Source of the DNA: Pectobacterium wasabiae CFBP 3304
GTDB taxonomy: Bacteria > Pseudomonadota > Gammaproteobacteria > Enterobacterales > Enterobacteriaceae
DNA: 64,000 nucleotides
Direction: 5' to 3'
Assembly: GCF_001742185.1 (NCBI RefSeq)
Contig: NZ_CP015750.1
Span: 2,666,001-2,730,000 of the forward strand
Shown here: one piece after another, positions 25,905 through 35,985 of the stretch
Layout of the letters: each line of letters opens with the position of its first letter
How positions within the stretch are numbered: the first letter of the stretch is position 1
Program-made: the position numbers and the translations under genes
Notes under the pieces: model-generated
Databases searched by the model: none
Told to the model about the DNA's origin: nothing
The model's input: the letters and a program-made list of their open reading frames with translations, nothing else

Positions 25905-27566
25905 TTACGCCGCCAGCAATTCTTTGGCATTCGCCAGCGTATTTTTGGTCACGGCGCTACCGCCCAGCAGTCTTGCCAGTTCTTGTAACCGCGCACGTTT
26001 ATCCAACGGCTGCATCAGGGTTTCCGTTTCTGCACCGTCCGTTTGTTTACTCACGAAGAAGTGTTGGTGACCACAGCCTGCGACCTGCGGTAAGTGTGTC
26101 ACACACATAACCTGTGTAGATTCACCGAGCTGACGCAGCATCCTGCCGACAATGGCGGCGGTTGGCCCGCTGATTCCCACATCGACTTCATCGAAGATCA
26201 TTGCGGGGGTGTCCATTTTCTTCGCGGTGATGACTTGAATAATCAGTGCGATACGCGACAGTTCGCCACCCGATACCACTTTCGCCAGCGCCTGATGTGG
26301 TTGTCCGGGGTTAGTGGTGACGCGGAATTCAATACTATCGGCACCGGTGGCCGTCAGGCTGTCTGGCGTAAACGTGACATCAATGGTGAAGTGACCGTGC
26401 GGCATTGCCAGTTCACGCATATTGACGGTGATGAGTTGTGCCAGTTCACTCGCGTGGTGCTGACGATGCACGTGAAGTTGTTGTGCCAGGTGCAACGCCT
26501 GCTGGTGGTATTCGCCGACGGCGGCGCTGAGCGTGTCATGGTCACTTTCCTGCTGTTCCAACTGTTGTTGCTCTTCCAATAGTTGCTGGTGAAATATGGG
26601 GAGCGTCTCTGGAGCAACATGGTGCTTGCGCGCCAACGCGAGTTGACGTGACAGACGCTGTTCCAGCTCATACAGCCGAATCGGGTCGAGGTCCATCTGT
26701 TCGCTGTAGTGGCGCAGTTCATCACTGGCTTCACTTAGCTGAATGCCTGCTTCTTCGAGCATCGACAGCACGCCGAACAGGGTTTCATCCATGCCGATCA
26801 GTTCACCGAGCTGATTTTTTACGCTGTGCAACATATTAAGTATGTTCTGCTCTTCGTCTTCGCTCAGCAACTGCATGGCTTGTTGGCTCATCGTCAGTAG
26901 CTGACCGCTATTTGCCAGACGTTTGTATTCAACATCAATTTGTTCGTATTCACCGGGTTGTGGGGAGAATTCATTCAGCTCTTTCAATTGATATTGCAGC
27001 AGTTCTCGGCGGGCCTCGCGTTCAATCGCCGCCTGTTGTAGTTGTGCCAGCGCGCGGCAGCTTTGGTGCCACTGATGCCAAACCTGCTGCATGGCAGCCA
27101 GCAATTTGGGTTCATCGGCATACGCATCCAGTAGGTGTTTTTGATGGTCGGGGCGTAGCAGGAGCTGATGAGCATGCTGGCCATGTACCTGAATCAAGTG
27201 CTGACCGAGTTCACGCAGTTGAGACAGTGGCACGGCAGTGCCGTTAATAAAGCCGCGTGAGCGACCATCGGCACTAATGACGCGGCGTAGCAGGCACTCG
27301 TTGCTGTCATCTAACTGGTTTTCTTCCAGCCACTGACGTGCAGTCGGGGTATCTGCCAACGCAAATCGGGCGCAGATATCGGCTCGGGCAGTCCCCGGCC
27401 TGACCATGCTGGCGTCAGAACGATTTCCCAGACATAAGCCGAGGGCATCAATCGCAATCGATTTCCCCGCACCGGTTTCCCCGGTGATCACGCTCATTCC
27501 TGACTGAAAATCGATTTCTAATTCGCGCACGATGGCGAAGTTACTGATAGTGAGTTGCGCCAGCAT
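25905..27566 (-). CDS. recN: DNA repair ATPase RecN
   Basis: 553 residues, E. coli size. An SMC-like protein: N-terminal Walker A '[19 protein letters not shown]', a long coiled-coil middle (about 160-370, Gln/Glu/Leu rich), C-terminal signature '[15 protein letters not shown]' and Walker B '[15 protein letters not shown]'. It acts in recombinational repair of double-strand breaks in the SOS response. Two LexA boxes lie in front of the start, so SOS control is directly supported. Confidence 0.96.
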   Translation of the reverse strand: MLAQLTISNFAIVRELEIDFQSGMSVITGETGAGKSIAIDALGLCLGNRSDASMVRPGTARADICARFALADTPTARQWLEENQLDDSNECLLRRVISADGRSRGFINGTAVPLSQLRELGQHLIQVHGQHAHQLLLRPDHQKHLLDAYADEPKLLAAMQQVWHQWHQSCRALAQLQQAAIEREARRELLQYQLKELNEFSPQPGEYEQIDVEYKRLANSGQLLTMSQQAMQLLSEDEEQNILNMLHSVKNQLGELIGMDETLFGVLSMLEEAGIQLSEASDELRHYSEQMDLDPIRLYELEQRLSRQLALARKHHVAPETLPIFHQQLLEEQQQLEQQESDHDTLSAAVGEYHQQALHLAQQLHVHRQHHASELAQLITVNMRELAMPHGHFTIDVTFTPDSLTATGADSIEFRVTTNPGQPHQALAKVVSGGELSRIALIIQVITAKKMDTPAMIFDEVDVGISGPTAAIVGRMLRQLGESTQVMCVTHLPQVAGCGHQHFFVSKQTDGAETETLMQPLDKRARLQELARLLGGSAVTKNTLANAKELLAA

Positions 27567-27584
27567 GATAATTTTCCTGTATGG

Positions 27585-27626
27585 GACTGTGTTTACATAC
27601 AGTATAAACTGGTTTTATATACAGTA
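27585..27626 (-). promoter_or_regulatory. Two LexA boxes at recN
   Basis: CTGT-N8-ACAG (27587-27602) and CTGG-N8-ACAG (27609-27624) sit 20 and 42 bp upstream of the recN start. The second, read on the minus strand as TACTGTATATAAAACCAGT, is as in E. coli recN. Spacing of 22 bp puts both on the same face of the helix. Confidence 0.9.
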
Positions 27627-27644
27627 AAGTAGATTAGTAGAATC

Positions 27645-28523
27645 TTAGAATAATTTTTTTGACCAGCCAAGTTTTGAACTTAGTGTATTGAAATAACTGT
27701 AGTTTTTTGGATGTATCAAATTCAGGTGATGTTCGCTGCGGCGAATCAGTACCTCTTCGCCTTCCTGCACCGGTAGCGCAATCTGGCTGTCGCAACTGAT
27801 TTCCAGATCGTTAGTAATGCAAGAAAACTTCAGCCGAATTGTGCTGCTACTGTTGATGACCAGCGGGCGGGCAGACAAGGTGTGCGGGAACATAGGCACC
27901 AGTGCAATGGCTTCCAAAGACGGTGTCAGGATAGGGCCACCAGCAGAAAGCGAATAGGCGGTCGAGCCTGTGGGCGTGGCGATAATCAGGCCGTCCGAAC
28001 GCTGAGAAAATGCGAATTTGTCGTCAATATAGACTTCAAATTCAATCATATGTGCGACTTTTCCCGGATGAAGCACCACTTCATTAATGGCGGTACTGAT
28101 ACTGTCGGGCTGGTTTGCGCGGCAAACGTGCGCTTCCAGCATGAAGCGCTGTTCGCTCAGGTAATGGCCGTCGAGTACGTCAGAAAGTTGCTGCTGGGCG
28201 TGATCGGGGTCGAGATCGGTTAAAAAACCGAGATTACCGCGATTCACGCCGATCACCTTGATGTCATAACGCGATAGCACGCGCGCGGCACCCAGCATAT
28301 TGCCGTCACCGCCGACGACCACGGCTAGATCTGCCTGCTGACCGATATCGGCAAGGCTACCCGTCGGTGCATTTTTTAGGTTAAGTTCTCGCGCAATCTG
28401 CTGTTCGATCAGAACGGAGTAACCTTTTTCGGTGAGCCAATGATAGAGCATCTCATGCGTTGCCAACGCCGTTGGGTGGCGCGGGTGGCCGACAATGCCA
28501 ATACAATTAAACGGCTTGTTCAT
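27645..28523 (-). CDS. nadK: NAD kinase
   Basis: 292 residues when started at the ATG giving '[20 protein letters not shown]', equal in length to E. coli NadK. An ATG 18 nt earlier (28541) has a distant GAGG and cannot be excluded. The ATP-site motif '[15 protein letters not shown]', '[16 protein letters not shown]', and '[14 protein letters not shown]' are the family's NAD and catalytic loops. It phosphorylates NAD to NADP in the cytoplasm. It is divergent from grpE, and recN follows on the same strand. Confidence 0.93.
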   Translation of the reverse strand: MNKPFNCIGIVGHPRHPTALATHEMLYHWLTEKGYSVLIEQQIARELNLKNAPTGSLADIGQQADLAVVVGGDGNMLGAARVLSRYDIKVIGVNRGNLGFLTDLDPDHAQQQLSDVLDGHYLSEQRFMLEAHVCRANQPDSISTAINEVVLHPGKVAHMIEFEVYIDDKFAFSQRSDGLIIATPTGSTAYSLSAGGPILTPSLEAIALVPMFPHTLSARPLVINSSSTIRLKFSCITNDLEISCDSQIALPVQEGEEVLIRRSEHHLNLIHPKNYSYFNTLSSKLGWSKKLF

Positions 28524-28602
28524 TGTAAGCGGTGTGTTCATTGCTGTTTTGTCCTCAGCGTGGTGTATCGGCAGCGTTGGGAACCAATATATGACAGGTT
28601 CC

Positions 28603-28628
28603 CTTGAATCCCCGATTTTGATCCCCAT
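28603..28628 (+). promoter_or_regulatory. Sigma-32 (heat-shock) promoter of grpE
   Basis: CTTGAA (28603-28608), 14-nt spacer, CCCCAT (28623-28628), matching the RpoH consensus. The start codon of grpE is 44 bp further on. Confidence 0.85.
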
Positions 28629-28671
28629 AATAAGCAACTAGCGAGATTAATGCTAAACCGCGGAGAATTTC

Positions 28672-29259
28672 ATGAGTAGTAAAGAACAGAAAACGCCTGA
28701 CGAGCAAGTCCTGGATCAAAAGGAAGCAGCAAAAGGGCAGCAAGCGGATGCCACGCCAGAGACGGCAGACGTAGCTGACCCGCGTGATGCGCGCATCGCC
28801 GAGCTGGAAGCCCAGTTTAGTGAGCTGCAACAGCGCGAACGCGACAATATGCTTCGCGTTCGTGCCGAAGCCGATAACGTTCGCCGCCGTGCGGAAATGG
28901 ATATCGAGAAGGCGCATAAATTTGCGGTAGAGAAATTTGCCAATGAAATGCTGCCAGTTATCGATAATCTGGAACGTGCGCTGGATACGGCGGACAAAGC
29001 CAACGAATCATTGGCTGCGATGATTGAAGGTGTCGAATTGACGCTGAAATCGTTGCTGGATGCCGTGCATAAGTTTGGTATCGAGGTTGTAGGTGATGTG
29101 GGTGTACCGTTTAACCCAGAAGTGCATCAGGCGATGACCATGCTACCTTCGGCCGATCACCAGCCGAACCATGTCATGATGGTCATGCAAAAAGGCTACA
29201 CGCTGAACGGCCGTTTACTGCGTCCGGCGATGGTTGCCGTATCAAAAGCACAAGACTGA
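28672..29259 (+). CDS. grpE: Nucleotide exchange factor GrpE
   Basis: 195 residues. An acidic disordered N-terminus, a long helix/coiled coil (about 40-100, '[20 protein letters not shown]'), then the beta-wing '[11 protein letters not shown]' and the C-terminal '[21 protein letters not shown]'. It releases ADP from DnaK in the heat-shock chaperone cycle. A GGAG lies ahead of the ATG, and a heat-shock promoter is visible upstream. Confidence 0.95.
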   Translation: MSSKEQKTPDEQVLDQKEAAKGQQADATPETADVADPRDARIAELEAQFSELQQRERDNMLRVRAEADNVRRRAEMDIEKAHKFAVEKFANEMLPVIDNLERALDTADKANESLAAMIEGVELTLKSLLDAVHKFGIEVVGDVGVPFNPEVHQAMTMLPSADHQPNHVMMVMQKGYTLNGRLLRPAMVAVSKAQD

Positions 29260-29322
29260 TACCTTCTGCTTTTACGCGCCATCTGCTTTCTACGCATTCT
29301 ATTTACCACGTATCTTCATTCC

Positions 29323-29352
29323 AAACCCTGTGCTTGCTGCATGGGGTTTTTT
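29323..29352 (+). terminator. grpE terminator
   Basis: AAACCC pairs with GGGTTT across a short loop, followed by TTTTTTG. Confidence 0.6.
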
Positions 29353-29458
29353 GTTTATATCTTGTTAAGATTTGTTTGATAAAAAAGATGTTTTTTAGCT
29401 TTTGAATGACTCATCATCGTTAACTATCAAAAGAATTGGTATTACCACTCTAAATGCA

Positions 29459-29477
29459 CTTGATAATCATTATCGTT
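29459..29477. promoter_or_regulatory. Fur-box-like site upstream of mntH
   Basis: GATAATCATTATC (29462-29474) is a perfect palindrome of two Fur hexamers, 46 bp before the mntH start. MntH genes of enterics are known to be controlled by Fur as well as MntR; no MntR box was identified. Confidence 0.65.
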
Positions 29478-29519
29478 TTTGTGAGAGTAATAAAACAACA
29501 GTGTTAGAAGGGTCATACT

Positions 29520-30758
29520 ATGCCGAGTAGCCGTGCTATTGAGTCAACAAGCCGTACATCAAGGAAGGTCAAACTTTCTCTGATGGGCCCGGCTTTTATC
29601 GCGGCAATTGGTTATATCGATCCCGGTAACTTTGCCACGAACATCCAATCTGGTGCAGCCTATGGCTACACGCTGCTGTGGGTGGTGGTGTGGGCGAATC
29701 TGATGGCGATGCTGATCCAACTGTTGTCCGCCAAGTTAGGCATAGCAACCGGCAAGAATCTGGCGGAACATATTCGCGATCGTTTCCCGCGCCCGGCCGT
29801 TTGGGCATATTGGGTGCAGGCTGAAATTATTGCGATGGCGACCGATCTGGCCGAGTTTATCGGCGCGGCGATTGGCTTCAAATTGTTGCTGGGCGTGTCA
29901 CTGCTGGAAGGCGCGATCCTCACTGCTATTGCAACCTTCCTGATCCTCATGCTGCAACAGCGTGGGCAGAAACCGCTAGAGATGGTCATCGGCGGACTGC
30001 TGCTGTTTGTTGCTGCGGCGTATATTGTCGAGCTGGTATTTTCTCAACCTGAGCTGTCCGCGTTAGCCAAAGGCATGGCAATGCCTAGTTTGCCGACCTC
30101 CGATGCCGTGCTGCTAGCTGCGGGTGTGTTAGGCGCGACCATTATGCCGCATGTGATTTACCTGCACTCTTCGCTGACGCAACATGAGGGAAACCATACC
30201 CGTGCCGAACGCTATTCTGCAACGAAAGTTGATGTTGCGATTGCGATGACGATCGCGGGATTCGTCAATCTGGCGATGATGGCAACAGCAGCCGCAGCGT
30301 TCCATTTTAGCGGCAATCAGGATATTGCCGATCTGGATAAAGCCTACCTCACGCTTGAGCCGCTGTTAGGGAAAGCAGCCGCAGTCATTTTTGGTTTGAG
30401 TCTGGTGGCGGCGGGTCTTTCCTCTACCGTTGTCGGTACGCTGGCAGGACAGGTGGTGATGCAGGGATTCGTGCGTTTCCATATTCCGCTCTGGGTTCGC
30501 CGCACCGTTACGATGCTGCCGTCGTTTATCGTGATCCTGTCCGGTATGGATCCGACGCGGGTGCTGGTGCTAAGTCAGGTCGTTCTGAGCTTCGGGATTG
30601 CGCTGGCGTTGGTTCCCTTACTGTCCTTCACCGGTAACCGCGAACTGATGGGTTCGATGGTTAACGGCAAATGGGTACAGCGTATCGGACAACTCATTGT
30701 CGTGCTGGTCGTTTCCCTGAACATGTATTTGCTGGTTGATACCATGCTGGGGATATAA
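29520..30758 (+). CDS. mntH: Manganese transporter MntH (Nramp)
   Basis: 412 residues with 11 predicted helices. Nramp metal-site motifs are present: '[15 protein letters not shown]' in TM1 and '[15 protein letters not shown]' in TM6, whose Asp, Asn and Met contact the metal. A proton-driven importer of Mn2+ (and Fe2+) in the inner membrane. A Fur-like palindrome precedes it. Downstream it converges on a cluster of immunity-like genes. Confidence 0.95.
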   Translation: MPSSRAIESTSRTSRKVKLSLMGPAFIAAIGYIDPGNFATNIQSGAAYGYTLLWVVVWANLMAMLIQLLSAKLGIATGKNLAEHIRDRFPRPAVWAYWVQAEIIAMATDLAEFIGAAIGFKLLLGVSLLEGAILTAIATFLILMLQQRGQKPLEMVIGGLLLFVAAAYIVELVFSQPELSALAKGMAMPSLPTSDAVLLAAGVLGATIMPHVIYLHSSLTQHEGNHTRAERYSATKVDVAIAMTIAGFVNLAMMATAAAAFHFSGNQDIADLDKAYLTLEPLLGKAAAVIFGLSLVAAGLSSTVVGTLAGQVVMQGFVRFHIPLWVRRTVTMLPSFIVILSGMDPTRVLVLSQVVLSFGIALALVPLLSFTGNRELMGSMVNGKWVQRIGQLIVVLVVSLNMYLLVDTMLGI

Positions 30759-30796
30759 GTTTGGGGTAGGTTTCGTTCTACGTGGGTTGTGCCACA

Positions 30797-31087
30797 TTAT
30801 TGATTCAGCGTGACGTAACCAATGTAGTGGGGTCCTTCCCACAAGGTCCATGTGCCAACACGAGAAAGTGTGTCTACTTGTTCTGCTGAAGCGATAACGG
30901 TTACGGTGGCTGAGGTTGTTTCTCCTGCGGCGATCTCACCGTCAAAATGGAATTGCCCCATAAAGTACGCGCCGCTAACCGGATCTTTATGATTAGGCCG
31001 ATAGCCGGAGCGGCAGGGGGTACGTCTGGCTGACTCTGCGGCTAAACATAACGTTACCTGAAATTCAGCGGTTTTATGTTCGTGCAT
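30797..31087 (-). CDS. Stand-alone EF-Tu domain III-like protein
   Basis: 96 residues with the outline of the C-terminal beta-barrel of elongation factor Tu: 'RRTPCRSGYRPN' matches the EF-Tu 'GGRHTPFFKGYRPQ' element, then 'DGEIAAGETTSATVTVI' the 'PGDNIKMVVTLI' strand, and 'LWEGPHYIGYVTL' the final 'REGGRTVGAGVV' hairpin. No GTPase domain is present. The ATG at 31087 overlaps the stop of the Imm53 gene by 14 nt, so they are co-translated. Its role is unknown; it may mimic EF-Tu against a toxin that uses or attacks it. Confidence 0.6.
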   Translation of the reverse strand: MHEHKTAEFQVTLCLAAESARRTPCRSGYRPNHKDPVSGAYFMGQFHFDGEIAAGETTSATVTVIASAEQVDTLSRVGTWTLWEGPHYIGYVTLNQ

Positions 31088-31376
31088 CACGACACCAGTT
31101 CAGAAAAACCGTTAACAGTTTTGTCAGATTACTGACGCTACAAAAACCAATGAATTGCAGGTTTTCCGTTTTGCAGAATAGCCAATCGTTGTCTTCTGAT
31201 TGCTCGCCTTGACTTAGGGGGGCAAAAGACTTGCCAGCAAGTGATGTTTCAGCCAGATCGATTTTTACTTTCCAGCCAGGGTTATCCAGCGTATCGATGC
31301 TAATGCCGAACGTGTGTTCCCACACTCCGTTACACTGCGCCTGATACCACTGTTGAATTTCCTGCAACTCGTTCAT
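31074..31376 (-). CDS. Imm53 family immunity protein
   Basis: 100 residues with the Imm53 pattern 'IQQWYQAQCNGVWEHTFGISIDTLDNPGWKVKIDL' (recognised in the pieces 'WYQAQCNGVWEHTFG' and 'TLDNPGWKVKIDLAET'). Imm53 proteins neutralise toxins of polymorphic toxin systems. No toxin gene is adjacent, so it is an orphan. It is the middle gene of a tight three-gene set, 21 bp after the unknown gene upstream. Confidence 0.75.
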   Translation of the reverse strand: MNELQEIQQWYQAQCNGVWEHTFGISIDTLDNPGWKVKIDLAETSLAGKSFAPLSQGEQSEDNDWLFCKTENLQFIGFCSVSNLTKLLTVFLNWCRDART

Positions 31377-31397
31377 TCATCATCGTCTCATGGGCGT

Positions 31398-32063
31398 TCA
31401 ATATGAGGTATTTTCTTGGTCTGCTGATGTTTCAGCGTCGGGGAAGATTTCTTGTAGTTCCACTCGTTTGCAAATGACAAAGCCAGAATCAAAGAGTAAT
31501 GCTTTAACGTTCCCTTTCATTTCAACTGATGGAACGAAGCGGGTTTTAAGCACGCTGGATAACGCCTGTTGATAGGCTTCCAGTAAAGGTTTGGGGCCGT
31601 TAGCGAGTAATCCGTTGCCATCATTGCCGAATATCGGCTCATCTTGGTGCCGATAAGTGTTGATATAACGGCTCATTGGTCGCCAGTCGCTGAGAAGATG
31701 TTGGTGAACCACCCAGATGCGCCCGAGTAGTTCATAGCTTGATGCTGTCGCTGCGGTGGAATAGTACAAGCCGCCTTTCTGTGCGTTGTAGTCCCATAAT
31801 AACGGATGCTGATCGGTAAATGTCAGTTCGCCTGAGCTGGTAGGTTGGATGTCATGCTCGACAACGCCATAGCAGCAAATCATAAAGTGACGCAGATAAG
31901 ACTCATGCGGTTCGCAGTAGACGGAGTAATTGTGTTGCTCGTCATAGCGCCAGTTATCACAACAGAAATGGATCGTTAGCGTGTTCGTATTGGTGTGTTG
32001 TACGCTGGAAATATAGCCGTTTAAATCCTCGTATAGCGCCTCGGCTAACTGTTCAATATCCAT
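31398..32063 (-). CDS. Unknown protein, first gene of an orphan immunity cluster
   Basis: 221 residues started at the ATG 'MDIEQLAEALY', which has GGAG seven nt upstream; a longer frame exists but lacks such a site. A soluble protein rich in Tyr, His and Trp, with an N-terminal helical part and a beta-rich middle containing two 'CC' pairs ('HFCCDNW', 'FMICCYG'). I do not recognise the family. Position before Imm53 suggests another immunity-type protein. Confidence 0.65.
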   Translation of the reverse strand: MDIEQLAEALYEDLNGYISSVQHTNTNTLTIHFCCDNWRYDEQHNYSVYCEPHESYLRHFMICCYGVVEHDIQPTSSGELTFTDQHPLLWDYNAQKGGLYYSTAATASSYELLGRIWVVHQHLLSDWRPMSRYINTYRHQDEPIFGNDGNGLLANGPKPLLEAYQQALSSVLKTRFVPSVEMKGNVKALLFDSGFVICKRVELQEIFPDAETSADQENTSY

Positions 32064-32194
32064 ATTTCTTGCTCCCTTAAGCGGTGGATTCCCAAAGAAA
32101 ATGCAGGTATTCCTGTTCATACTCGGCAAAGATGGATACCAGCATATCAGTATCTGCTTCGTACATCAGCAAGGCCCCGTGAAAGGAAACATCC

Positions 32195-32425
32195 TTAATC
32201 ACCATCAGGCGGTGCAGTGGGTTTCCCTGCCGCTTTTCTTAACGCCGTTACTGGCACGCCGCCAATCCCCCAGTTATCCGTTTCAACTTCATCAATCACG
32301 ACTACGGTCGTTTTTGGGTTTTTATTGAGCACATCGACCAGCAACTGTGTCACGCCCTCAATCAACTGACGTTTTTGTTCAGCGGTGACGCCTTCATTGG
32401 TGATTTTGATATTGACGTATGGCAT
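32195..32425 (-). CDS. 4-oxalocrotonate tautomerase family protein
   Basis: 76 residues from the ATG at 32425 with GGAG five nt before it; this start puts the catalytic proline at position 2 ('MPYVNIKITNEG'), which becomes Pro1 after Met removal. 'EQKRQLIEGVTQLLVDVLNKNP' and the 'VIDEVETDNWGIGG' beta-hairpin are family features. It is a small hexameric tautomerase with unknown substrate. An earlier in-frame ATG would bury the proline and is rejected. Confidence 0.85.
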   Translation of the reverse strand: MPYVNIKITNEGVTAEQKRQLIEGVTQLLVDVLNKNPKTTVVVIDEVETDNWGIGGVPVTALRKAAGKPTAPPDGD

Positions 32426-32601
32426 GGATTCTCCGGGGATTGTGGCGATCGACGATAAGGTTAGGAGATTTATCATACGACGATCGAAGACAAGAATGCC
32501 GTTATCCTGCCCGTTTTCTCATCAAATAAAAGGGGATATGATGAATTTACGTTGTTATAAATGAACGAGCCCTTCCAACCATCGATCGCCGAGGTGTTTG
32601 C

Positions 32602-33177
32602 ATGTCGTCTCCTATTGATATCGTCGAAAAGAAGCTGCTATCCGATAACTGGTATATTTTGAATAAATATACTTTTGATTTAAAAAGAAATAATGGCGGC
32701 GTAGTTCGCCAAATTCGTGAAGTCTACGATCGTGGTGATGGGGCGACAATTCTGTTGTACAACCGGGCGAAAGGCACGGTGATTCTGACTCGGCAGTTCC
32801 GTATCCCGACCTACGTTAACGGCAATGAAGGCGGCATGCTGCTGGAAACGTGCGCCGGCTTGCTGGACGATCATTCGCCTGAAGAGTGCATTCGTAACGA
32901 GGCGATCGAAGAAACAGGCTATGCGATCGGCAACGTTGAGATGTTGTTCTATGCCTATATGTCACCGGGCAGCGTGACGGAACGCGTGTACTTTTTCGCT
33001 GCTGAATATGATGAGTCGCTGCGGGATAATGCAGGCGGTGGTGTGGAAGATGAAGATATCGAGGTACTGGAGCTGCCGTTTAGTGAAGCCGTCGCGATGA
33101 TGAACGATGGCCGGATTAAAGACGGCAAAACTATCATGCTGCTACAGCACGCGATTATTCACGGTTGGTTTGCCTGA
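32602..33177 (+). CDS. nudK: GDP-mannose pyrophosphatase NudK
   Basis: 191 residues, the same length as E. coli NudK (YffH). The Nudix box is visible in '[22 protein letters not shown]', read as the Gly-x5-Glu-x7-Arg-Glu-x2-Glu-Glu pattern, followed by '[19 protein letters not shown]'. It hydrolyses GDP-mannose to GMP and mannose-1-phosphate. Divergent from the tautomerase gene. Confidence 0.93.
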   Translation: MSSPIDIVEKKLLSDNWYILNKYTFDLKRNNGGVVRQIREVYDRGDGATILLYNRAKGTVILTRQFRIPTYVNGNEGGMLLETCAGLLDDHSPEECIRNEAIEETGYAIGNVEMLFYAYMSPGSVTERVYFFAAEYDESLRDNAGGGVEDEDIEVLELPFSEAVAMMNDGRIKDGKTIMLLQHAIIHGWFA

Positions 33178-33511
33178 GCCGACACCGCAGGATCGCGATG
33201 ATATTATCGCCACCAGCGAGAGCAATATTCGTACTATTCTGAATATGCCGCCGTAACCTATCTTTCTCCGTTGCGCGGTGTGTTTGCATCACGCGACGGC
33301 TTTTCCCCGTTTTGTCTGAATTTCTCCCGGTTGTCCTATTCGGCGTATCTGATTCTGACTGCAAATTGAACAAAAAACCGTCGAATAAAATAACTATATT
33401 AACCAGCATTCCCCCTCAGTTTTTGCCATCCTCGGTAGTGTAGCCATTGGTAAACATTATACTGGGTACTCTTTACCCTACAGACACAACAAAACCGAAA
33501 AGGTACATAAA
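33178..33511. other. Intergenic region nudK-maeB
   Basis: 334 bp without a gene; it must carry the maeB promoter. No operator or repeat was identified. Confidence 0.5.
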
Positions 33512-35791
33512 ATGGATGAACAGCTAAAACAAAGCGCCCTTGATTTCCACCAGTATCCGATTCCTGGAAAAATTCAGGTTTCCCCGACTAAGCCACTGGC
33601 GACGCAGCGCGATCTGGCACTGGCGTACTCTCCCGGCGTGGCAGCACCCTGTCTGGAAATAGCCGCAGATCCGCTGGCTGCTTACAAATACACGGCACGC
33701 GGTAATCTGGTTGCGGTGATCTCTAACGGAACGGCCGTTCTGGGTCTCGGCAATATCGGCGCGCTGGCCGGTAAACCGGTGATGGAAGGCAAGGGCGTTC
33801 TGTTCAAAAAATTCTCCGGCATTGATGTGTTCGATATCGAAGTCGACGAGCTAGATCCAGACAAGCTGATCGATGTGATCGCTGCGCTGGAGCCGACGTT
33901 CGGCGGTATCAATCTGGAAGACATCAAGGCACCGGAGTGCTTCTACATCGAGAAGAAACTGCGCGAGCGTATGAAGATTCCGGTCTTCCACGACGATCAG
34001 CACGGCACCGCGATCATCTGTACCGCCGCCGTTCTGAACGGCCTGCGGGTAGTAGAGAAGAATATTTCTGATGTGCGTCTGGTGGTATCCGGTGCGGGAG
34101 CGGCATCTATCGCCTGCCTGAATCTGCTGGTGGCGCTGGGTCTCCAGAAGCACAATATCGTGGTGTGTGATTCGCGCGGCGTGATTTTCCATGGTCGTGA
34201 CGAAAATATGGAAGAAACCAAAGCTGCTTACGCTATCGAAGATAATGGTGCTCGCAAGCTGGCTGACGTGATCCCTGACGCGGATATCTTCCTCGGCTGT
34301 TCTGGCCCCGGCGTACTGACACCAGACATGGTGAAAACTATGGCACCACGGCCGCTGATCATGGCGTTGGCAAACCCGGAACCGGAGATTCTGCCGCCGT
34401 TGGCGAAAGAAGTGCGACCAGATGCGATAATCTGTACTGGCCGTTCAGACTATCCGAATCAGGTGAACAACGTACTGTGCTTCCCGTTCATCTTCCGTGG
34501 CGCACTGGATGTCGGCGCGACCACAATTAACGAAGAGATGAAGCTGGCCTGCGTACACGCGATTGCCGATCTGGCGCTGGCGGAGCAGAGTGAAGTCGTC
34601 GCTTCTGCCTACGGCGATCAGGAGCTGTCATTTGGCCCGGATTATCTGATTCCGAAACCGTTCGATCCGCGCCTGATTATCAAGATTGCACCGGCAGTGG
34701 CGAAAGCGGCAATGGATTCTGGCGTGGCGACGCGTCCGATCGCAGACTTTGATGCCTATATCGAAAAATTGACCCAGTTCGTCTACAAAACCAACCTGTT
34801 CATGAAGCCGATCTTCGCACAGGCGCGTCAGCAGCCGAAGCGTGTGGTCTTTGCCGAAGGTGAAGATGCTCGCGTGCTGCACGCTACGCAGGAACTGGTC
34901 ACGCTGGGGCTGGCGTTCCCGATCCTGATTGGCCGTCCGAGCGTCATCGAAATGCGTTTGCAAAAGCTGGGGCTGCAACTGACCATCGGTAAAGATTTCG
35001 AAGTGGTTAATAACGAATCCGATCCGCGCTTCAAAGAATACTGGAGTGAGTATTTCGAACTTATGAAGCGTCGCGGTGTGTCACAGGAAAAAGCACAGCG
35101 CGCGGTGATCGGCAATCCAACGCTGATAGGTTCGATCATGGTTCACCGTGGCGAAGCGGATGCGCTGATTTGTGGCACGATTGGCACCTATGAAGAGCAT
35201 TTCGATGTGGTTGAGAAAGTGTTCGGCTACCGCGAGGGCGTGCACGTTGCTGGCGCGATGAATGCGCTGATGCTGCCGAGTGGCAACACGTTCATCGCCG
35301 ATACCTACGTCAACGCAGATCCAACGCCGGAACAACTGGCGGAAATTACGCTACTGGCGGCAGAAAGCGTGCGTCGTTTCGGTATCGAACCGAAAGTCGC
35401 GCTGCTGTCGCACTCCAGTTTCGGCACCTCGGACTCCCCGACGGCGCAGAAGATGCGTGCCACGTTGGCGTTGGTTAACAAGCTGGCGCCGGAACTACAG
35501 ATCGACGGTGAGATGCACGGCGATGCCGCGCTGGTGGAAGCGATCCGCCGTGAGCAGATGCCAGATAGCCCGCTGAAAGGCTCGGCTAATATTCTGGTCA
35601 TGCCTAACATGGAATCTGCGCGTATTAGCTATAACCTGCTGCGTGTTTCGTCTTCAGAAGGTGTGACGGTGGGGCCAGTATTGATGGGAATTTCGAAACC
35701 GGTCCACATCCTGACGCCGATTGCTTCGGTGCGCCGGATTGTAAACATGGTGGCGCTGGCCGTGGTGGAAGCACAAACCAAGCCGCTGTAA
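33512..35791 (+). CDS. maeB: NADP-dependent malic enzyme MaeB
   Basis: 759 residues. The N-terminal 430 residues form the malic enzyme ('[14 protein letters not shown]', NADP site '[16 protein letters not shown]', catalytic segment '[20 protein letters not shown]'). The C-terminal part from about 430 is a phosphotransacetylase-like domain ('[16 protein letters not shown]', '[18 protein letters not shown]') that is catalytically silent but regulates the enzyme by acetyl-CoA. It oxidatively decarboxylates malate to pyruvate, giving NADPH. AGGT precedes the ATG. Confidence 0.96.
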   Translation: MDEQLKQSALDFHQYPIPGKIQVSPTKPLATQRDLALAYSPGVAAPCLEIAADPLAAYKYTARGNLVAVISNGTAVLGLGNIGALAGKPVMEGKGVLFKKFSGIDVFDIEVDELDPDKLIDVIAALEPTFGGINLEDIKAPECFYIEKKLRERMKIPVFHDDQHGTAIICTAAVLNGLRVVEKNISDVRLVVSGAGAASIACLNLLVALGLQKHNIVVCDSRGVIFHGRDENMEETKAAYAIEDNGARKLADVIPDADIFLGCSGPGVLTPDMVKTMAPRPLIMALANPEPEILPPLAKEVRPDAIICTGRSDYPNQVNNVLCFPFIFRGALDVGATTINEEMKLACVHAIADLALAEQSEVVASAYGDQELSFGPDYLIPKPFDPRLIIKIAPAVAKAAMDSGVATRPIADFDAYIEKLTQFVYKTNLFMKPIFAQARQQPKRVVFAEGEDARVLHATQELVTLGLAFPILIGRPSVIEMRLQKLGLQLTIGKDFEVVNNESDPRFKEYWSEYFELMKRRGVSQEKAQRAVIGNPTLIGSIMVHRGEADALICGTIGTYEEHFDVVEKVFGYREGVHVAGAMNALMLPSGNTFIADTYVNADPTPEQLAEITLLAAESVRRFGIEPKVALLSHSSFGTSDSPTAQKMRATLALVNKLAPELQIDGEMHGDAALVEAIRREQMPDSPLKGSANILVMPNMESARISYNLLRVSSSEGVTVGPVLMGISKPVHILTPIASVRRIVNMVALAVVEAQTKPL

Positions 35792-35812
35792 GTTATTTCC
35801 ATTAATACAGAC

Positions 35813-35845
35813 AAACCCAGTCGATGGTTGGCTGGGTTTTTATTT
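35813..35845 (+). terminator. maeB terminator
   Basis: AAACCCAG (35813-35820) / CTGGGTTT (35832-35839) with an 11-nt loop and T-rich tail. Confidence 0.85.
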
Positions 35846-35985
35846 ATCTCAGTTTATCGACCAAATAATCGACTAACCACGATGAACCGATGGAATAATT
35901 TTCTTTTTGTGCCATGATCCCGCCTCGTCTGTAGGGGGGCACTTTCCTCGGACTCGATAAAAAAACCAACGAGCGAATATCGGTT

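Noticed and set aside
35846..35985. TrpR operator in front of mtr
   Set aside because: No sequence close to the known trp operator palindrome was found.
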